Shown one piece after another: positions 24,908 to 32,435 of a stretch of DNA of 64,000 nucleotides (the stretch's first letter is position 1; each line of letters begins with the position of its first letter). A program made the position numbers and the translations under genes. The stretch lies in contig NZ_JAPEOX010000004.1 of NCBI RefSeq assembly GCF_026340675.1, forward strand, positions 62,001 through 126,000. Direction: 5' to 3'. Under the pieces are notes generated by a model. The model did no database searches. It saw nothing but the letters and a program-made list of their open reading frames with translations, and had not been told where the DNA came from. This DNA comes from Streptomyces sp. NBC_01264 (GTDB taxonomy: Bacteria > Actinomycetota > Actinomycetes > Streptomycetales > Streptomycetaceae).

Positions 24908-25771
24908 ATGGAGTTCCCCGTGTCCGTTGCCCTGGCCCAGTCCGTCTCGGTGCTGCCGAGCGGGGAGGGGTGGTGGTTCGAGCCGAAGCTGGACGGCCAC
25001 AGAACCGTGCTGTGGCGGGAGGAGGGAGGAGTCCGCCTGCAGTCCCGGGCTGGACGCGACGTGACCTCTGCGTGGGCAGATCTCGCCCGCGCGGCCCTGC
25101 GGCTGCCCGTCGGCAGTGTGGTCGACGGCGAGGCGGTGATCTACGTCGACGGCCGGATCGACTTCTCCGCGGCGCAGGGCCGAGCCGCCTCCTCCCCCGC
25201 CCGTGCGGCGCGGCTGGCCGCCCGGTGGCCGGCGTCGTTCGCGGCGTGGGACCTCCTGTCGCACCCGGATGCGGGCGACGTGCGAGCCCGCCCGTACGTC
25301 GAGCGACGAGCACTGCTGCTTGAGGTACTGGAGGGTCTCGGCCCCCCGCTCCAGGTGGTGCCGGCGACCGATGACCGCGAGGTCGCCCTGGTGTGGCACG
25401 AGTTGCTGCGGGAGCAGGGGGTGGAGGGTCTCGTCGCGAAGCAGGCCTTGTCGACGTACCGCCCGAGCAGGATCTGGCGCAAGCTCCGGCATGCCGAAAC
25501 GGTGGATGCGGCCGTGGTGGGCTACACCGGTCCCCCACGGCGGCCGCGGACGCTCGCCGTACGCCTGCCGGACGGCCGCACCGTCCTGTCCCGGGCAGTG
25601 AGCGCGCCGGTGGCCACGGAAGCGGCGGCGCGTCTGGCCACCGCGGGTCCGGGACAGACCGCTCGGACGGACTCTGACCAGTCGTACACGGCGGTTGAGA
25701 CGGGGCTCCTCGCAGAGGTACTGGCCGGCACGACGAGGCACGCGACGGTCACGGTGGCGCGGCTGCGTTGA
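24908..25771 (+). CDS. ATP-dependent DNA ligase (LigC/LigD-ligase type)
   Basis: A 287-aa ligase. Motif I is FEPKLDGHR with the adenylated Lys27; motif III/IIIa region VVDGEAVIYVDGRIDF (about 80-95) and FAAWDLL follow; motif IV is EGLVAKQALSTY and motif V is RIWRKLRHAETVDAAVVGY. A short OB-fold follows, so both adenylation and DNA-binding parts are present. These enzymes seal nicks using ATP, often in end joining. It diverges from dnaE2 with a shared 247-bp region containing the SOS-like box. No Ku or polymerase domain is fused or adjacent. Confidence 0.92.
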   Translation: MEFPVSVALAQSVSVLPSGEGWWFEPKLDGHRTVLWREEGGVRLQSRAGRDVTSAWADLARAALRLPVGSVVDGEAVIYVDGRIDFSAAQGRAASSPARAARLAARWPASFAAWDLLSHPDAGDVRARPYVERRALLLEVLEGLGPPLQVVPATDDREVALVWHELLREQGVEGLVAKQALSTYRPSRIWRKLRHAETVDAAVVGYTGPPRRPRTLAVRLPDGRTVLSRAVSAPVATEAAARLATAGPGQTARTDSDQSYTAVETGLLAEVLAGTTRHATVTVARLR

Positions 25772-25879
25772 GCTGCCGCATCGTCCGCGTCCCCGGCTGT
25801 GCCCGCTGCAGAGCAGTCCAGGCACCGGGCTGTTCACCCTCTCACGGGGGCCGCGCGCGCCATCGGTCCGCAACGTCGT

Positions 25880-26872
25880 TCACGTGCCAGTCCTGTCGTT
25901 GATTCTGCCGACAACCCCCGGGGGTCCACCTTGGTCGGGACGGTGTTCAGCAGACGTAGGGGTCCGCAGTACGGCCTGGGCCGACTTGCCTCGTGCAGTC
26001 CCGCGGTCACGGCGGCTGAGCCGGCGGTTCCAGCGGCCGGCGGCCGGGAGGGCGTCGGCGCATGCTCGCTCCAGTGCGGCAAGGAATTCTTCCGGGTGCT
26101 GGGTGGGTAGTCGGTGGCCGCCGCCGGCGACGACGTGAAGCCGGGCGGTGGGGATCTGCGCGGCGAGCCGCAGCGCGTGGATCGGCGGGATGGTCTGGTC
26201 TCTCTCGCCGACGAGGATGTGCACGGGGATGCGCCCGAGGGCGTCGAGTTGCTGGGCCACGTCGTGCCGCATGAGGGCCTTGAACCAGTGTGCGGTGTGG
26301 TCGATTGGCGGTTGGGTGTACGCGCGGGGCCGGACAATCTCTCGGATGTGGTGGGCCGGCAGGGGGGCGAGAATGCACAGGGCGGCCATCGCGTGTCGGG
26401 AGAGTCCGATCAGGCGTTTCAACGGCGGGTGCTGAAGGCCCCAGAGGTCGAGGCCGCCGCTGGTGGTGGCGGCAAGCAGAGCTGCGGTGACCTTGTCGCC
26501 GATGAGGTGCGGGTGCTGTGCGGCAAGTGCGAGGCAGGCCATGCCCCCCATCGAGTGCCCGGTGAGGAGAACGGGCAGCCGGCCGGGGGCGGTGGCGGTG
26601 ATGACGGCCTTGAGGTCGTCGGCGAGGAGCGGGATCGAGGGCAGAGCTCGGCCGGCGGTGGAGTTGCCGTGCCCTCGCTGGTCGTAGCGGACGATGCGGG
26701 TGCGCGGGCGGGGAAGCTGCCGGACGTGTTCGTTCCAGACGGAGGCGGCCGCCTGCCATCCGTGGGCCATGATCAGGACCAGGTCGGGGTCGTTGGGGCC
26801 GTCGATGTAGAGGGCAAGGCGGGCCCCGTCCGGTCGTTGGAGCGTGGTGTGGGGTTTGGGCAGCGCGGGCAT
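25880..26872 (-). CDS. alpha/beta hydrolase
   Basis: A 330-aa alpha/beta-fold hydrolase. LVLIMAHGWQAAASVWNEHV carries the HGW oxyanion region; LLTGHSMGGMACLAL holds the nucleophile elbow G-H-S-M-G (Ser about 107); VGERDQTIPP gives the acid, and GGGHRLPTQHPEEF gives the catalytic His near the C-terminus. AAAGGAG precedes the ATG at 26872. The last 50 residues are basic and Pro/Arg-rich and look disordered. Only 2 bp separate it from the acetyltransferase gene. The substrate is unknown. Confidence 0.9.
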   Translation of the reverse strand: MPALPKPHTTLQRPDGARLALYIDGPNDPDLVLIMAHGWQAAASVWNEHVRQLPRPRTRIVRYDQRGHGNSTAGRALPSIPLLADDLKAVITATAPGRLPVLLTGHSMGGMACLALAAQHPHLIGDKVTAALLAATTSGGLDLWGLQHPPLKRLIGLSRHAMAALCILAPLPAHHIREIVRPRAYTQPPIDHTAHWFKALMRHDVAQQLDALGRIPVHILVGERDQTIPPIHALRLAAQIPTARLHVVAGGGHRLPTQHPEEFLAALERACADALPAAGRWNRRLSRRDRGTARGKSAQAVLRTPTSAEHRPDQGGPPGVVGRINDRTGT

Positions 26873-26874
26873 GA

Positions 26875-27408
26875 TCAGCTCCTTTCGGGCAGGGGAAGTA
26901 CGACGTCGATGACGCCGTCGCTGGCGGCGGGGACGGTGATGCCGCGGCGTCGCAGGATGGCCAGGGCCCGTCGGTTGCCGGCACCGAACATCGCGGTGAC
27001 GGTGCGGCAGTTCGGGTCGTCGGCGGCCGATTCGAGGGCCTGCGCGGTGAGTTCGGCTCCCAGCCCACGGCCTTGCCATGGGTCACCGATCAGGACGGCG
27101 AGCTCGAAGATGCCGGTGCTGCAGGTCTTCAGCAGGTGCGTGACGGCGACTGCGGTGTCGGGGTCGTCCTGAAGGGTGGTGAGCCAGCTGGCGCCGGCCG
27201 CGGGATGTACAAGGCGGGCGAACTCGGAAGCCTTCAACTCCCGGCGTCCGGTGGCGTACCGGGCAAAGCGGGAGTGGAGTGAGCAGCGGTGATGCAGGGC
27301 GTTCACCTGGTCCAGGTCGCCCAGATTCGCCCGGCGCGTGATGAACGGTGCTGTGGTCAGTGGAGGGTGTTCCGGCGGGGCGTGCGTGACAGTTCCCGGG
27401 GTGAACAA
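26875..27408 (-). CDS. GNAT-family N-acetyltransferase
   Basis: A 177-aa protein with the acetyl-CoA pyrophosphate loop in VLIGDPWQGRGLGAELTAQA (Q/R-x-x-G-x-G type, about 112-130), preceded by the strand STGIFELAV and followed by CRTVTAMFGAGNRRALAILRRRG, typical of GNAT motif B. TTG 27408 follows AAGGAG with eight bases. The target amine is unknown. It shares an operon with the alpha/beta hydrolase. Confidence 0.85.
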   Translation of the reverse strand: MFTPGTVTHAPPEHPPLTTAPFITRRANLGDLDQVNALHHRCSLHSRFARYATGRRELKASEFARLVHPAAGASWLTTLQDDPDTAVAVTHLLKTCSTGIFELAVLIGDPWQGRGLGAELTAQALESAADDPNCRTVTAMFGAGNRRALAILRRRGITVPAASDGVIDVVLPLPERS

Positions 27409-27480
27409 TCCGCTGCTCCTTGTCTCGTCGAAGGCACGCCGGGGCCGAGACGGCCCGGTGGGAGAAGGGTGGAATTCTGG

Positions 27481-27501
27481 GCCTGTGGACAGAGTCCGGT
27501 G
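27481..27501. repeat. 21-bp repeat, copy 2
   Basis: Identical to 7423-7443, and placed 73 bp before the TTG of the acetyltransferase gene. The rest of the 328-bp gap (27409-27736) holds the 27665 terminator and no gene I can support. Confidence 0.6.
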
Positions 27502-27664
27502 ACCGCTACTGGCGGGTCACTTGTGGGCTTGGCAGGGTCAGAAGGGGTGCCAGGGGAACCGACAGGGGGCTGACGATGCTTCGGCCCCGGCGGTGAAGAC
27601 CAGGACCAGGGATGCGAGGACTTCGTCCACCGGATGGAGGGCGTCCAGCGTCCGGACAAGCCGA

Positions 27665-27701
27665 AGGCCTTGGTCCGTGCGGAATGCACGGACCAAGGCC
27701 T
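27665..27701 (-). terminator. hairpin terminator
   Basis: A perfect 15-bp stem (27665-27679 with 27687-27701) and 7-nt loop lie 36 bp past the stop of the leftward gene at 27737. Confidence 0.85.
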
Positions 27702-27736
27702 GGGATCTCAAGGTGTCAGCTGCCGGCGGCTAGGGG

Positions 27737-28048
27737 TCAGTCGGCCCACACGATCCGCAGGATGATGACGAAGCGTTGTCGTGCCTGCGGGTTCTGGGCG
27801 GGGTCGTGAATCTGGTAGGGAATCACGGTCGAGCCGAAGGCGGCGACGCGGTCCCATTCCGGGCCGTGCTCGGCGCGGGTGGAGCCGGCGCCGTAGGGAT
27901 CGGTGGTGATCCGCCGGATCATCGCGTCGACCTCGTCCTGCGGGACCGGGGCGACCGGGTGGTTCGCGAGCTCCTCGTACTGCTGCTGCGCCCGCTTCGA
28001 CGGTGCCCAGGGCCATGGGCCCGGGGCGGCGTGTGTCGCGTCGGTCAC
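27737..28048 (-). CDS. small protein, possible toxin partner of the DUF6247-like gene
   Basis: A 103-aa protein starting at GTG 28048, overlapping the previous stop (GTGA). The N-terminal half is helical (SKRAQQQYEELANHPVAPVP, then AMIRRITTDPYGAGSTRAEH). The C-terminal half is three beta strands (VAAFGSTVIPYQIHD, RQRFVIILRIVWAD). This helix-then-strands plan and the final VIILRIVWAD resemble RelE-like toxins. The catalytic residues of RelE are not clear, so the toxin idea is inference from size, shape and the overlapping partner gene. Confidence 0.7.
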   Translation of the reverse strand: MTDATHAAPGPWPWAPSKRAQQQYEELANHPVAPVPQDEVDAMIRRITTDPYGAGSTRAEHGPEWDRVAAFGSTVIPYQIHDPAQNPQARQRFVIILRIVWAD

Positions 28049-28317
28049 CGGCGTCCCGCAAGGGCCCAGGGCTGTCCGAGCTCAAGGTCTCCGGCCATGG
28101 CGGCGTGGCTGTCGGAGTCCAGTTCGGAGTCCCGCGCGGCCACGGCCCGGCCCCACCACTTGTCGCGGAAGGAGGCCACGGCGCCCAGGTCGCCGAGGTC
28201 GAGGGAGCTGAGACCTTCCTCGAAGGCGGCGCGCTGGTCGTCCGGGACCGCCGCGCGGATGGCGCGCAGGGTCTTGGACGGGTAGCCGGTCGGCTGCTCG
28301 CTCGGTTGGGCGCTCAT
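28045..28317 (-). CDS. DUF6247-like small protein
   Basis: A 90-aa protein. The pattern KTLRAIRAAVPDDQRAAFEEGL, then LGAVASFRDKWWGRAVAARD and ending in a short helix, agrees with my memory of the DUF6247 family, which is common in Streptomyces beside small toxin-like genes. AGGGAG precedes the ATG. Antitoxin function is inferred; DNA binding is not evident. Confidence 0.7.
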   Translation of the reverse strand: MSAQPSEQPTGYPSKTLRAIRAAVPDDQRAAFEEGLSSLDLGDLGAVASFRDKWWGRAVAARDSELDSDSHAAMAGDLELGQPWALAGRR

Positions 28318-28449
28318 GTGGCTCCCTGTTCTGGCCGGTGGGCGTGAGGGCCCGTTGCTGGCGAAGGACGTCCGGGGTCATCATCTCACCGGGCTCGGCG
28401 CGTGTCAGGTGGCCTGCCCTTCGGACAGGCCCGGCATCGCGCCGCCCGG

Positions 28450-29037
28450 TCAGCATCCGTAGGCGGTCAGAATCTGTCGGGAGGAATCGTCGGCGGGCTT
28501 GAGGTGCCGCAGGCCGCCGTCGACCGCGTTGTCGAGGCGCAGCTTCGGGTGGCCGTCCTCGATCGGGTCGATGAGCATCTGGTTGCGCTCCGGCCCCGGG
28601 TAGGTGGTCTGCGTCCGGTCGAGGCGATAGGGGCTGTTGTAGAGGCACCGTCCGGGGCCGCCGAGTTCTCGCTCGTACCGGGCGTGGGCGCGGGGGAAGA
28701 CCGCCTCGGCCCAGCTCGGAGCCGCGGACATCATGCAGAGGGCGAGGAGGCCGACGGTGAGGCTCTGCCACATGTAGAGCCCGAACCGGGCGAGTATCCG
28801 GTGGCCGACCGCGTACAGCGCGAGGAACGGAACCATGGTCGCGGCGCACACGAGGGCGTAGGCCGTTCGCCGGTGGTCGTGGAAGAGCTGTGAGGCGAGG
28901 ACCATGTGGAAGCTCGTGACCATGAGCGCCACCGCCATGACGGCGGCGAAGACCATGGCCGGCGGTCGGTAGTCAGGGGCTCCCGCCGCGGTACGCGGTG
29001 GTTCCAGCCTTCTGAAGAGCATGTCGTCGTTTCTCAC
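28450..29037 (-). CDS. membrane protein of unknown function
   Basis: A 195-aa protein with three hydrophobic spans (about residues 26-48, 58-78 and 85-105) and an external or cytoplasmic C-terminal domain of about 85 residues (ARYERELGGPGRCLYNSPYR, ending ILTAYGC). GTG 29037 is the first start; the ATG five codons later is an alternative. It follows the WhiB-like gene by 69 bp. Family not recognised. Confidence 0.7.
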   Translation of the reverse strand: MRNDDMLFRRLEPPRTAAGAPDYRPPAMVFAAVMAVALMVTSFHMVLASQLFHDHRRTAYALVCAATMVPFLALYAVGHRILARFGLYMWQSLTVGLLALCMMSAAPSWAEAVFPRAHARYERELGGPGRCLYNSPYRLDRTQTTYPGPERNQMLIDPIEDGHPKLRLDNAVDGGLRHLKPADDSSRQILTAYGC

Positions 29038-29106
29038 TCTCAGCGGCGCGGGCCGCCGATCTGGCCGCGACCCTACCGAAGGTCCGGCGGTGCCCCGGTG
29101 GGCGGG

Positions 29107-29436
29107 TTACGGCTTGGAGGACGAGGCGCTTCGCCCCTGCGGGGAGGACTTCTGGCGCTGAGGGGTGCCGGCAGTCGTCCCCTTGCCGGTCCTGGAGCTC
29201 CGGGCGCGCCATGCGCTCGGCGGGAAGCCGGCCGCGGCCCGCTCCGCGCTGGTCTCACCTCCCCAGGTCCCCCACGCGCGGGAGGCGCGGGCGGCGGCGC
29301 GGCACGTCGGGGCGAGCGGGCAGTCGGCGCAGAGCTTCTTGGCCGTCTCGGGGGCTGCGTCACCGTGGAAGATCTCGGGGTCCGTGGTGGCGCAGGGCAC
29401 GAGGGTGTCGGTCCTGTGGGGCAGGTGCTTGATCAC
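29107..29436 (-). CDS. WhiB-like iron-sulphur transcription regulator
   Basis: A 109-aa WhiB-family protein. The four cluster cysteines are Cys15, Cys36, Cys39 and Cys45 (C-x20-C-x2-C-x5-C), followed by the GTWGG turn (56-60) and a basic C-terminus for DNA contact. These proteins bind a [4Fe-4S] cluster and partner the principal sigma factor. GTG 29436 overlaps the stop of the 54-aa gene. Plasmid-borne WhiB-like proteins are known in Streptomyces. Here it ends the block containing the winged-helix and DciA-like genes, so it may regulate replication or transfer functions. Confidence 0.93.
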   Translation of the reverse strand: MIKHLPHRTDTLVPCATTDPEIFHGDAAPETAKKLCADCPLAPTCRAAARASRAWGTWGGETSAERAAAGFPPSAWRARSSRTGKGTTAGTPQRQKSSPQGRSASSSKP

Positions 29437-29597
29437 TTCGGGTCTCCGGGGAAGCGGACGGCGGCGAGGATGAGCAGGAGGAGGTCACGCTGGGCGTAGA
29501 GCCTCTCGAGTTCCGGGTCGGTGATGGTCGACGCGGTGTGGCGGACGGTTGCTTCTTCGGTCGGTGCCGCCTCGGCGTCGGTGGGCGTCGGATTCAT
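29433..29597 (-). CDS. 54-aa protein overlapped on both sides
   Basis: ATG 29597 overlaps the DciA-like stop (ATGA) and its own stop overlaps the WhiB-like GTG (GTGA). It begins MNPTPTDAEAAPTEEATVRH and ends with a helical region, DPELERLYAQRDLLLLILAA, that looks amphipathic or weakly membrane-associating. The double overlap is good evidence for a translated gene despite the short length. Function unknown. Confidence 0.7.
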   Translation of the reverse strand: MNPTPTDAEAAPTEEATVRHTASTITDPELERLYAQRDLLLLILAAVRFPGDPK

Positions 29598-30397
29598 CGG
29601 GGGGTGTCCGTTCGTTCGGGCAGGGTGCCAGCGCCGGGTGAGGGCCGGCCGGTCGGACGGTGGCGTTCCATGAGGTCGGCGAAGACCTGGTCGGGCTCAC
29701 GGAAGCGGCGGCTGCCTGCCAGGCGTTCTGCCGCTTCGGCCAGGTCCCGATCGCCGTGCTGTTGCAGCTTGTTGGCGGCCAGGAGGGCTTTGGCCTGCCG
29801 GTACCCGGCCGGCGGTTCAGCCCGTACGTATGGCTTCGCCGGCGGCTGAGGGGGTTCGGACCGGATGGACGCATCCTGTGGGCGGCGGGCCGCGCCTGGA
29901 CCCGCCTCCTGAAGCTTGACCATGATGCTCCGCACCACCTGGAGCTCGCCCTCCCCCTGCCCGGCCGGCTGGCCGGGCTGGCGGTTCCGCTGGAGGAACT
30001 GGTTTGCCCGCTGGACGAGTTGGGGTCCCAGGAGGCGGGTCTGCGTGGCCCAGGCGGTGGAGTCCGCGGCCAGGTCGAGCTGTCCGGTGGCTTCATCGAA
30101 GCTCACGGCCCGCACGTGGTTGACGAGGTCGGATCCGTCCCCGCCGGCGATCTGCTCCCAGCTGCTGAGGACCGATCCGCCGGCCGCGGGCCGCTCCCAG
30201 CCGCGCTCGGTCATCAGGCGGCCGAGCGCCGAGCCGAGGGCCATGGGGTCGCGGCCGTCGCGCCGGCCGGTGCCGCTGCGCCTGGCGGGCTTGCGGGTGG
30301 CCGGCCCGCTGCGGGTGCCGAGCTGCTTGGCCCGCTCCTTGGCTGCGGTGAGCGCGACCCGGGCGAGGTCGATGCCGGAGAGCTCGTCGGTGCTCAT
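29594..30397 (-). CDS. DciA-like (DUF721) protein, candidate helicase loader
   Basis: A 267-aa protein. The DciA core is plain: DPMALGSALGRLMTERGWER, VLSSWEQIAGGDGSDLVNHV, then LDLAADSTAWATQTRLLGPQLVQRANQFL (about 50-140). In actinobacteria the chromosomal copy lies between recF and gyrB; DciA loads the replicative helicase. Here the domain is followed by a Gln/Pro-rich linker and a helical C-terminal region (AKALLAANKLQQHGDRDLAE). ATG 30397 overlaps the stop of the winged-helix gene. A second DciA beside a DNA-binding protein suggests plasmid replication initiation. Confidence 0.88.
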   Translation of the reverse strand: MSTDELSGIDLARVALTAAKERAKQLGTRSGPATRKPARRSGTGRRDGRDPMALGSALGRLMTERGWERPAAGGSVLSSWEQIAGGDGSDLVNHVRAVSFDEATGQLDLAADSTAWATQTRLLGPQLVQRANQFLQRNRQPGQPAGQGEGELQVVRSIMVKLQEAGPGAARRPQDASIRSEPPQPPAKPYVRAEPPAGYRQAKALLAANKLQQHGDRDLAEAAERLAGSRRFREPDQVFADLMERHRPTGRPSPGAGTLPERTDTPR

Positions 30398-31779
30398 GAG
30401 TGCCTCCACTGGGTGTGCAGCACCAGGCGGCCGGTGCCGCGCAGACGCTGGAGCTGGTCGACCAGGCGATGGGTGAACAGGCGGCGGGCGTAGGGCTCGC
30501 CGCACTCGGCGATGGTGGTGCGGATGAGTCCGGGGTCCTTCAGGGCGGCGGCCCGGAGGTCGATGACCTCGTCCCGGGTGAGCTGTTCGAGATCGGCCAT
30601 CCCGTCGTCGCCGGCGGCGAAGGCGTCGAAGGCGTGGCCGTCGTGAGCCGACGCCTGCAGCTGGGTGAAGACCTCGTCGACCTGGCGGGCGACGGCGCGG
30701 CTGGCGGGGGCCTGCCAGTCGCCCAGCCACTCGGCGTGACGGTCCTGCTCGGCGCGGCGGGACTCGCGCCACCAGGTCACGATCTTCTGGCGCTTGGTCT
30801 CGGTGTCGTACAGCAGATGGGCGCCGTTGAGCCGGGAGGCGAGGAAGCCCGAGGGGCGGCTCACGTGTCGGGCGGGGGCTTCCTGGCTGACGACGGCGAT
30901 GACCTCGGCGGCGGTCCATCCGGCGTCCGCGACGTGGCGGACGATCCAGGCGATGCGGGGTACGGCCGCACGGTGCAGCCAGGGCAGCTGCTGGACGAGC
31001 TCGTAGGCGAGCTGGTGGCGGCGGCCGACGGCGTTGAGTTTCTTCCGCCGGGTGGTGGGCTTCTTCGGGGAGGGGGACTTGTGCTTCCCGTCCTCGAGCT
31101 TGCTCTCAGGGGGAAGCGAATTGATACCGGTAGGAGAAGACGTAGAAGTACTTACCCCCCTTGGGGTGCAAGAAGCGGGTGCCGAAATCACGGAGTTCAT
31201 CGGGCGGTTGGTGCGCTTTGTCGGATTCTTCTTGAGGCTGCGGCGGGCCTTCTTCCCGAGGCGGGCCATCAGCGTGCGGTGGGGCTCGTCGATGCCGTGG
31301 ACGGCTCGGATGTAGTCCTCGGAGGGCCCTGTGCGCAGGCCGAGGGCCTCGTCGAAGGTGAGGGGGACCGTGCGGGCGAACTCCGAGGCCCGGCCGCCGA
31401 TTCCGCTGATACGGGTTCCCTTGGAGAGGTAGGCGAGCAGGCCCGCCTCGCGCAGGAGGCCCAGGTGGTACTGGATCGTCCGCTCGGAGACATTCAGCCA
31501 GGCCGCGAGGGTGTCCACACCGGGACGGCACTCCTTCAGGCGTGCCAGCACGACGGCCAGGCGCATCGTGGTGCGTCCGATCCGCAGCGGTCCGTGGGAG
31601 CGGTTGTGCGTGCGGGGGCCGTGGTCGTGAAACCAGTGGACGGCCTGCATCCACGAGTAGGCGTCGGGCGCCAGACGGCCCGTGGTGCGGGCGATCCACT
31701 GGGCGGCCTCGGGCACGAACAGCTCTCCGTCCGGAGCGGCCCGCAGGGCCTCCGCGGGTGGTGTGGTGAGCGTGGGCAC
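30394..31779 (-). CDS. winged-helix protein, candidate plasmid replication initiator
   Basis: A 461-aa DNA-binding protein. A winged helix near residues 75-125 (LKECRPGVDTLAAWLNVSER, then TIQYHLGLLREAGLLAYLSKG) is followed by a basic, low-complexity linker (about 170-245, many Lys/Ser/Pro) and a helical C-terminal domain (about 250-455; LPWLHRAAVPRIAWIVRHVA, WTAAEVIAVVSQEAPARHV). Start at ATG 31779. Its stop overlaps the start of the DciA-like gene. The initiator role is inferred from that pairing and from plasmid-like context; no iteron cluster was found next to it. Confidence 0.7.
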   Translation of the reverse strand: MPTLTTPPAEALRAAPDGELFVPEAAQWIARTTGRLAPDAYSWMQAVHWFHDHGPRTHNRSHGPLRIGRTTMRLAVVLARLKECRPGVDTLAAWLNVSERTIQYHLGLLREAGLLAYLSKGTRISGIGGRASEFARTVPLTFDEALGLRTGPSEDYIRAVHGIDEPHRTLMARLGKKARRSLKKNPTKRTNRPMNSVISAPASCTPRGVSTSTSSPTGINSLPPESKLEDGKHKSPSPKKPTTRRKKLNAVGRRHQLAYELVQQLPWLHRAAVPRIAWIVRHVADAGWTAAEVIAVVSQEAPARHVSRPSGFLASRLNGAHLLYDTETKRQKIVTWWRESRRAEQDRHAEWLGDWQAPASRAVARQVDEVFTQLQASAHDGHAFDAFAAGDDGMADLEQLTRDEVIDLRAAALKDPGLIRTTIAECGEPYARRLFTHRLVDQLQRLRGTGRLVLHTQWRHS

Positions 31780-31813
31780 GGTGTTTCCTGGGTGGATTTG
31801 GGTGTGGCGGAGT

Positions 31814-31835
31814 AGGCCCGTGGCGGCACGGGCCT
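31814..31835 (-). terminator. short hairpin between operons
   Basis: AGGCCCGTG (31814-31822) pairs with CACGGGCCT (31827-31835), four-base loop, 34 bp past the stop of the 188-aa gene and 35 bp before the winged-helix start. Confidence 0.6.
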
Positions 31836-31868
31836 GGGGAAGGGGGCGGCGCTCGGTGCGCCGCGGAC

Positions 31869-32435
31869 TCAGCAGTCGATTGAGAAAGTCATCTGCAGCG
31901 CCTCGGCGCAGTCGCCCGGCGCGGCGGGCCGCTCAGGAGCGGCCGGCGCGGGTGCGCGGGTGGTGCGGACGCGGGGGCGGGCCGCGGAACCCGGACGGGC
32001 CGGGGTGCGGCACACGATGCGGGGGGAGACCGGGCTCGCCGCTTCTTCGGCTACGAGGCGGGCCAGGCGGCGGACGTTCTTGGGCGACAGGCCGGTGGAG
32101 TACCGGACCCGCTGGTAGGAGGCGCCTTGGGTGAGCATCTCGATGGCGAGGATCTCGGCGCGGGCGCGGCTGACGTTGTAGACCGGCCAGGGGCGTGCCG
32201 GCTGGATGGTGACCTTGTTGCTGGTCTCCTCCTGGTCCTCCGGGTCCGTCAGTTCCTCGTCCAGGCCCTCCAACACCTCCAGCTCCTCGTCGGGCTCGGC
32301 GATGTCGTCCGGGATGAGTTCGGCGCGGGGGCGGCGGACGTTGTAGACCGCACGGGGGCGTGCCGGCTGGATGGTGACCTTCGTGTTCTTCTTCTCCGGT
32401 TCCTGGTTGTGCTGGGCGATGTCGGTGTCGTCCAT
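31869..32435 (-). CDS. protein with a duplicated 15-residue motif and helix-turn-helix
   Basis: A 188-aa protein. KVTIQPARPxxVYNVxRxRAE occurs twice, near residues 19-40 and 74-95, separated by an acidic stretch (AEPDEELEVLEGLDEELTDP). The second copy leads into IEMLTQGASYQRVRYSTGLSPKNVRRLARLV, a helix-turn-helix-like region. The tail is basic and Pro/Ala-rich. At DNA level the duplication covers 32173-32220 and 32338-32385. ATG overlaps the sortase stop, so it is co-translated with it. Family not recognised. Confidence 0.7.
   Translation of the reverse strand: MDDTDIAQHNQEPEKKNTKVTIQPARPRAVYNVRRPRAELIPDDIAEPDEELEVLEGLDEELTDPEDQEETSNKVTIQPARPWPVYNVSRARAEILAIEMLTQGASYQRVRYSTGLSPKNVRRLARLVAEEAASPVSPRIVCRTPARPGSAARPRVRTTRAPAPAAPERPAAPGDCAEALQMTFSIDC

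Noticed and set aside
27357..27689. A 110-codon leftward frame before the acetyltransferase gene
   Set aside because: It contains the 21-bp repeat and the terminator hairpin, shows no protein pattern and lacks a ribosome site.
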